A program made the position numbers and the translations under genes. Positions 35,368 through 37,393 of a stretch of DNA of 37,393 nt are shown here, piece after piece; the first letter of the stretch is position 1, and the number at the start of each line of letters is the position of its first letter. The notes beneath the pieces were generated by a model. It did no database searches. It was given only the letters and a program-made list of their open reading frames with translations, and was not told where the DNA came from. This stretch comes from Methanolacinia sp964465295 (lineage in GTDB: Archaea > Halobacteriota > Methanomicrobia > Methanomicrobiales > Methanomicrobiaceae): contig CAYXKC010000008.1 of the NCBI GenBank assembly GCA_964465295.1, positions 1-37,393 of the forward strand, given 5' to 3'.

Positions 35368-35386
35368 TATAATGACGGATGTGTCA
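35353..35386. promoter_or_regulatory. Nested 34-bp palindrome at the start of the exporter operon
   Basis: TGACAC (35353-35358) mirrors GTGTCA (35381-35386). Between them is the perfect 16-bp palindrome CGTCATTATAATGACG (35362-35377), which contains the start codon of the 81-residue gene. It is probably a binding site for the divergent TetR protein, or an mRNA hairpin hiding the start. Confidence 0.65.
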
Positions 35387-35407
35387 TTATGATTAATAAA
35401 TAATACT

Positions 35408-35419
35408 GACACGAGTGTC
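35408..35419. promoter_or_regulatory. GACAC-GA-GTGTC palindrome, likely TetR operator
   Basis: A perfect 5+5 inverted repeat sits just before the TATA-like box of the TetR gene, where TFB would contact DNA. The same half-site (GACAC/GTGTC) recurs at 35354-35358 and 35381-35385, so one protein could bind both and repress both directions. Confidence 0.65.
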
Positions 35420-35424
35420 GGGTT

Positions 35425-35432
35425 TTTATATT
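35425..35432 (+). promoter_or_regulatory. Probable TATA box of the TetR gene
   Basis: TTTATATT would place the transcription start near 35452-35456, just before the GTG/ATG start codons at 35455 and 35461, giving a leaderless or nearly leaderless mRNA. It is immediately next to the GACAC palindrome. Confidence 0.5.
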
Positions 35433-35460
35433 CTCCGAACAAAGTTAGAATCGAGTGCCA

Positions 35461-36045
35461 ATGCCTAAAGTGATGCCCGAATACAGGGAAGAAGTCCGGA
35501 AAAAAATTGTCGAAGCTGCAATTGAGCTTAGCGATGAGCAGGGTCTTGCAAACATCAGAATGGAGGATGTCGCAAATAAACTCGGGATCTCAAGGACGAC
35601 GCTTTACCTGTATTTCAAAAGCCGTGAAGATCTTATAACACAGGCCCATAAGACATTCCGCAAGGGCATCGCAGAAGTAATGAGCAGTGCCTTTGAAAAA
35701 GACAGCTACGAAGAAACATTTTCTGCAATATTTGACGATTTTATATATCCTGCAAACGGGTTCGGGACGAGAAGCGTCATAGAGATGTTTGCCGAAGCAA
35801 TCAGGAATGATAAGATAAATGCAGCCATGGAGGATAACTACCTTGCCATGCGGGAGATGATTGCAGGAATAATTGAAGAGCAGAAAGGAAAGGGCCTGAT
35901 ATCCAAAGACGTTAATTCTATAAGAATAGCAGAAATCATTCAGTCGCTGACTCTCGGGATCAAGATGGGTTCGGTCGTCGGACTCGACAGGGATGAAGCG
36001 GAGAAGATCTGGAAATCTGCAATAAAAAAGTTGATCTTTAAATGA
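35461..36045 (+). CDS. TetR/AcrR-family transcriptional regulator
   Basis: 194 residues from ATG 35461 (MPKVMPEYREEVRKKI); GTG 35455 would add two. The N-terminal DNA-binding domain is typical: IVEAAIELSDEQGLANIRMEDVANKLGISRTTLYLYFKSREDLI. The C-terminal ~140 residues form the helical ligand and dimer domain, without an obvious subfamily signature. It is divergent from the small gene/RND exporter operon, with palindromic half-sites between them. The simplest reading is an autoregulated repressor of the exporter, relieved by a hydrophobic ligand; this is inference from arrangement and operators. Confidence 0.93.
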   Translation: MPKVMPEYREEVRKKIVEAAIELSDEQGLANIRMEDVANKLGISRTTLYLYFKSREDLITQAHKTFRKGIAEVMSSAFEKDSYEETFSAIFDDFIYPANGFGTRSVIEMFAEAIRNDKINAAMEDNYLAMREMIAGIIEEQKGKGLISKDVNSIRIAEIIQSLTLGIKMGSVVGLDRDEAEKIWKSAIKKLIFK

Positions 36046-36060
36046 AGGTCGTTCTTTTAT

Positions 36061-36543
36061 TCAGTTGGTATACTTCATCAAAATCCAGAGTACGATTAGT
36101 ACGGCCGGCATAAGAAGGTCGTATGCAACAACGGTGCCGGTATTGTATTCTGAAACATTTTCACTTTTTTTCTGTTCGTAAATGTGGCCAATCCCCGCTC
36201 CGGTTAAAAATACTGAAGACACGATTATTACCGCAAGCCAGAAGTCATCCCTGAAGAAGAAACAGAGAACTCCTGCAATTCCGATTCCAAGATTTGTAAA
36301 CGCTATCTCACGCTGGAACGGACTTCCCGCCGGCCAGCCGATCTTTCCCGCCACTTCGTCCGCCCTGAAAAAATGGCCGAAGAAGGCGATTATCCCCGTT
36401 ATCCCTATTCCTATTACGAGGAGCCAGAGAAGAAAAACGGATATGACAAAATTGAGAGTGATGACCGTATCGGTCAGAGCCATGCTGATTATGGCTGCAA
36501 GGATACTGGTGAGGAGAGTTATCGACCAGATTCCGGTTTTCAT
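36061..36543 (-). CDS. DUF6790-type small membrane protein
   Basis: 160 residues with about five hydrophobic segments and the conserved central block FGHFFRADEVAGKIGWPAGSPFQREIAFTNLGIG, which marks the DUF6790 family common in methanogens. The function is unknown. A minus-strand GTATAATTGT lies about 20-30 bases before the ATG and AGGGAACC directly before it. It converges with the TetR gene (15 bases between stops). Confidence 0.85.
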   Translation of the reverse strand: MKTGIWSITLLTSILAAIISMALTDTVITLNFVISVFLLWLLVIGIGITGIIAFFGHFFRADEVAGKIGWPAGSPFQREIAFTNLGIGIAGVLCFFFRDDFWLAVIIVSSVFLTGAGIGHIYEQKKSENVSEYNTGTVVAYDLLMPAVLIVLWILMKYTN

Positions 36544-36650
36544 GGTTCCCTTTTGTCACTACAATTATACATTCTTTTTTAATTTTGTTTTAATTCACGT
36601 TACGGGTTTTTTAAGGGGGGCCGGTTGACCATTAAAGCCCAATAGTAAGC

Positions 36651-36658
36651 TATATAAA
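36651..36658 (+). promoter_or_regulatory. TATA box of a candidate RNA gene
   Basis: TATATAAA in an AT-rich setting. The predicted start, about 25-30 bases downstream, coincides with the beginning of the hairpin at 36681. No coding region follows on this strand, so the promoter would serve a non-coding transcript. Confidence 0.6.
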
Positions 36659-36680
36659 ACATAATGTAAAATATATTTTA

Positions 36681-37179
36681 CAAGGTGTGGAGAACAACCA
36701 TGGGGTTGTATCCCACCTTGCAAGAGATGAACAAACGATTTAATGAATAAGTGACAGGATAATACGACCGAATATCCAATCGATTACCTGTCTCATTGTG
36801 TTTCATTAGTGCATGGAAGTGCAGGGGAAATGAATTGGCCGGTCGTCACCTCACCATCGGCTTTGCAATAGCCCCCCCAAATGCGAAACCGGATTAACCG
36901 GCAGGTTACAATCCGTCTCCCCTGCATCGCAAAATTAAACGCAATGACAAATCCGGAATTTCATCACTGAAAATTGAAAGAAACGGGAAAAGAATGTTTG
37001 CTTTAATAGTAAAGCAACTAAAAGAACAGATTAACAGACCAGAAAAATCAGACCAAATCGAAATCATAACCTATAGATGCAGAAATAGACGAAATCACCA
37101 TGATTGATAATATCCGGGACACAGGGCCGGAATGATTCCGGCCCGGTATTCCTCCATGATTGTCCCGGATCTTTTTTTT
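36681..37179 (+). ncRNA. Candidate structured non-coding RNA, family not recognised
   Basis: The region 36544-37213 has no plausible protein gene. From 36681 there is a two-part hairpin: CAAGGTG pairs with CACCTTG (36681-36687 / 36714-36720), then GG/CC, then ACAACC with GGTTGT (36694-36699 / 36704-36709) around an ATGG loop. Next GACAGG pairs with CCTGTC (36753-36758 / 36787-36792). A larger domain is closed by TGCAGGGGA / TCCCCTGCA (36820-36828 / 36918-36926) with GCCGGT / ACCGGC (36838-36843 / 36897-36902) inside. A TTGCTTT/AAAGCAA hairpin is at 36998-37017. The far boundary is uncertain: it could end soon after 36926 or at the T-run at 37172. It lacks RNase P and SRP RNA signatures that I know. 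Confidence 0.5.
37112..37179 (+). terminator. Large two-stem hairpin with T-run
   Basis: ATCCGGGACA (37112-37121) pairs with TGTCCCGGAT (37161-37170). Inside lies the palindrome GGGCCGGAAT-G-ATTCCGGCCC (37124-37144). A C and then eight T follow on the plus strand. The T-run is only on this side, so it should stop a plus-strand transcript. Confidence 0.6.
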
Positions 37180-37213
37180 CCATTGCCAGTATTTTGCAGG
37201 CCCTGACAGTTTT

Positions 37214-37393
37214 TCAGGTTCGGTTGTCTCCGCCGGTTTCATTTTGAAGGTATTTTCGCTTTGCATTCCTGTCCCAAATAAGGACGATTGCAATCATGGT
37301 GACAAATCCCCCGACGCCGGTAATCATGTAGGATATGCCTGAATCCATGAAAAAGAGCAGGATTACGATAACCCATATTGCAAATCCCAGAAG
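37214..37393 (-). CDS. Membrane protein, C-terminal fragment cut by window edge
   Basis: The minus-strand frame is open from the window end to a TGA at 37214-37216, giving the last 59 residues. They contain two hydrophobic segments (LLGFAIWVIVILLFFM and MITGVGGFVTMIAIVLIW), then a charged cytoplasmic-looking tail DRNAKRKYLQNETGGDNRT. This looks like the end of a small multi-spanning protein; the family cannot be told from the fragment. An overlapping 81-residue frame on the same strand has poor composition and was not preferred. Confidence 0.7.
   Translation of the reverse strand, partial: LLGFAIWVIVILLFFMDSGISYMITGVGGFVTMIAIVLIWDRNAKRKYLQNETGGDNRT

Noticed and set aside
36681..37179. RNase P RNA or SRP RNA
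   Set aside because: The conserved RNase P cores and the SRP GGAAG-type loop motifs are not seen.
37048..37293. 81-residue minus-strand ORF
   Set aside because: Overlaps the membrane-protein fragment in another frame and runs through the terminator hairpin; composition is poor.

Overview
The window is a compact, roughly half-GC stretch of an archaeal chromosome. It carries TATA-binding protein, transcription factor S, an archaeal isoprenoid-lipid synthase and reductase, archaeosortase A, Hef helicase/nuclease, and archaeal-type GluRS, GlyRS, TruD and Pth2. With a bacterial-type gyrBA pair and several families typical of methanogens (DUF6790, UPF0147, UPF0148/p27, UPF0173), it best fits a methanogen of the Methanomicrobiales (Methanoplanus/Methanolacinia-like). 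That placement is inference from gene content; no rRNA is present. No tRNA, insertion sequence, prophage or CRISPR array was recognised.

Layout. Bases 1-3905 hold the end of a (+) operon: RNase J, prenyl diphosphate synthase, GluRS. Bases 3906-8827 hold a sensor protein without a kinase domain, a SelB/EF-Tu-like protein with a decayed G domain, a SIMPL protein and ribose-5-phosphate isomerase. Bases 8829-12623 hold an HTH regulator, TBP, a beta-alpha fused NDP-forming acyl-CoA synthetase and TFS. Bases 12692-18759 are envelope, lipid and housekeeping genes: ArtA, a CDP-alcohol phosphatidyltransferase, ArfC, SppA, TruD, Pth2 and a geranylgeranyl reductase. Bases 19139-25892 are gyrB-gyrA with small conserved genes. 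Bases 26202-30223 are glyS-hef on the minus strand. Bases 30440-32855 are an HTH protein and two metal-dependent hydrolases. Bases 32870-36543 are an RND-type exporter with a small upstream gene, a divergent TetR regulator and a DUF6790 membrane protein. The last 850 bases have a 670-base gene-free stretch and the end of a minus-strand membrane-protein gene.

Two things are not explained by the protein genes. First, four gene-free gaps (6874-7201, 12105-12254, 18801-19046, 25923-26155) carry copies of one modular, hairpin-rich intergenic repeat in both orientations, one apparently internally deleted. Second, the gap 36544-37213 contains a good TATA box, a stable hairpin about 25-30 bases downstream, further long-range helices, and a large hairpin plus T-run on the same strand. 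This is a candidate independently transcribed structured RNA of about 250-500 nt that I do not recognise. The TetR/RND intergenic region also carries well-formed palindromes that look like operators, one of them spanning the start codon of the small gene.
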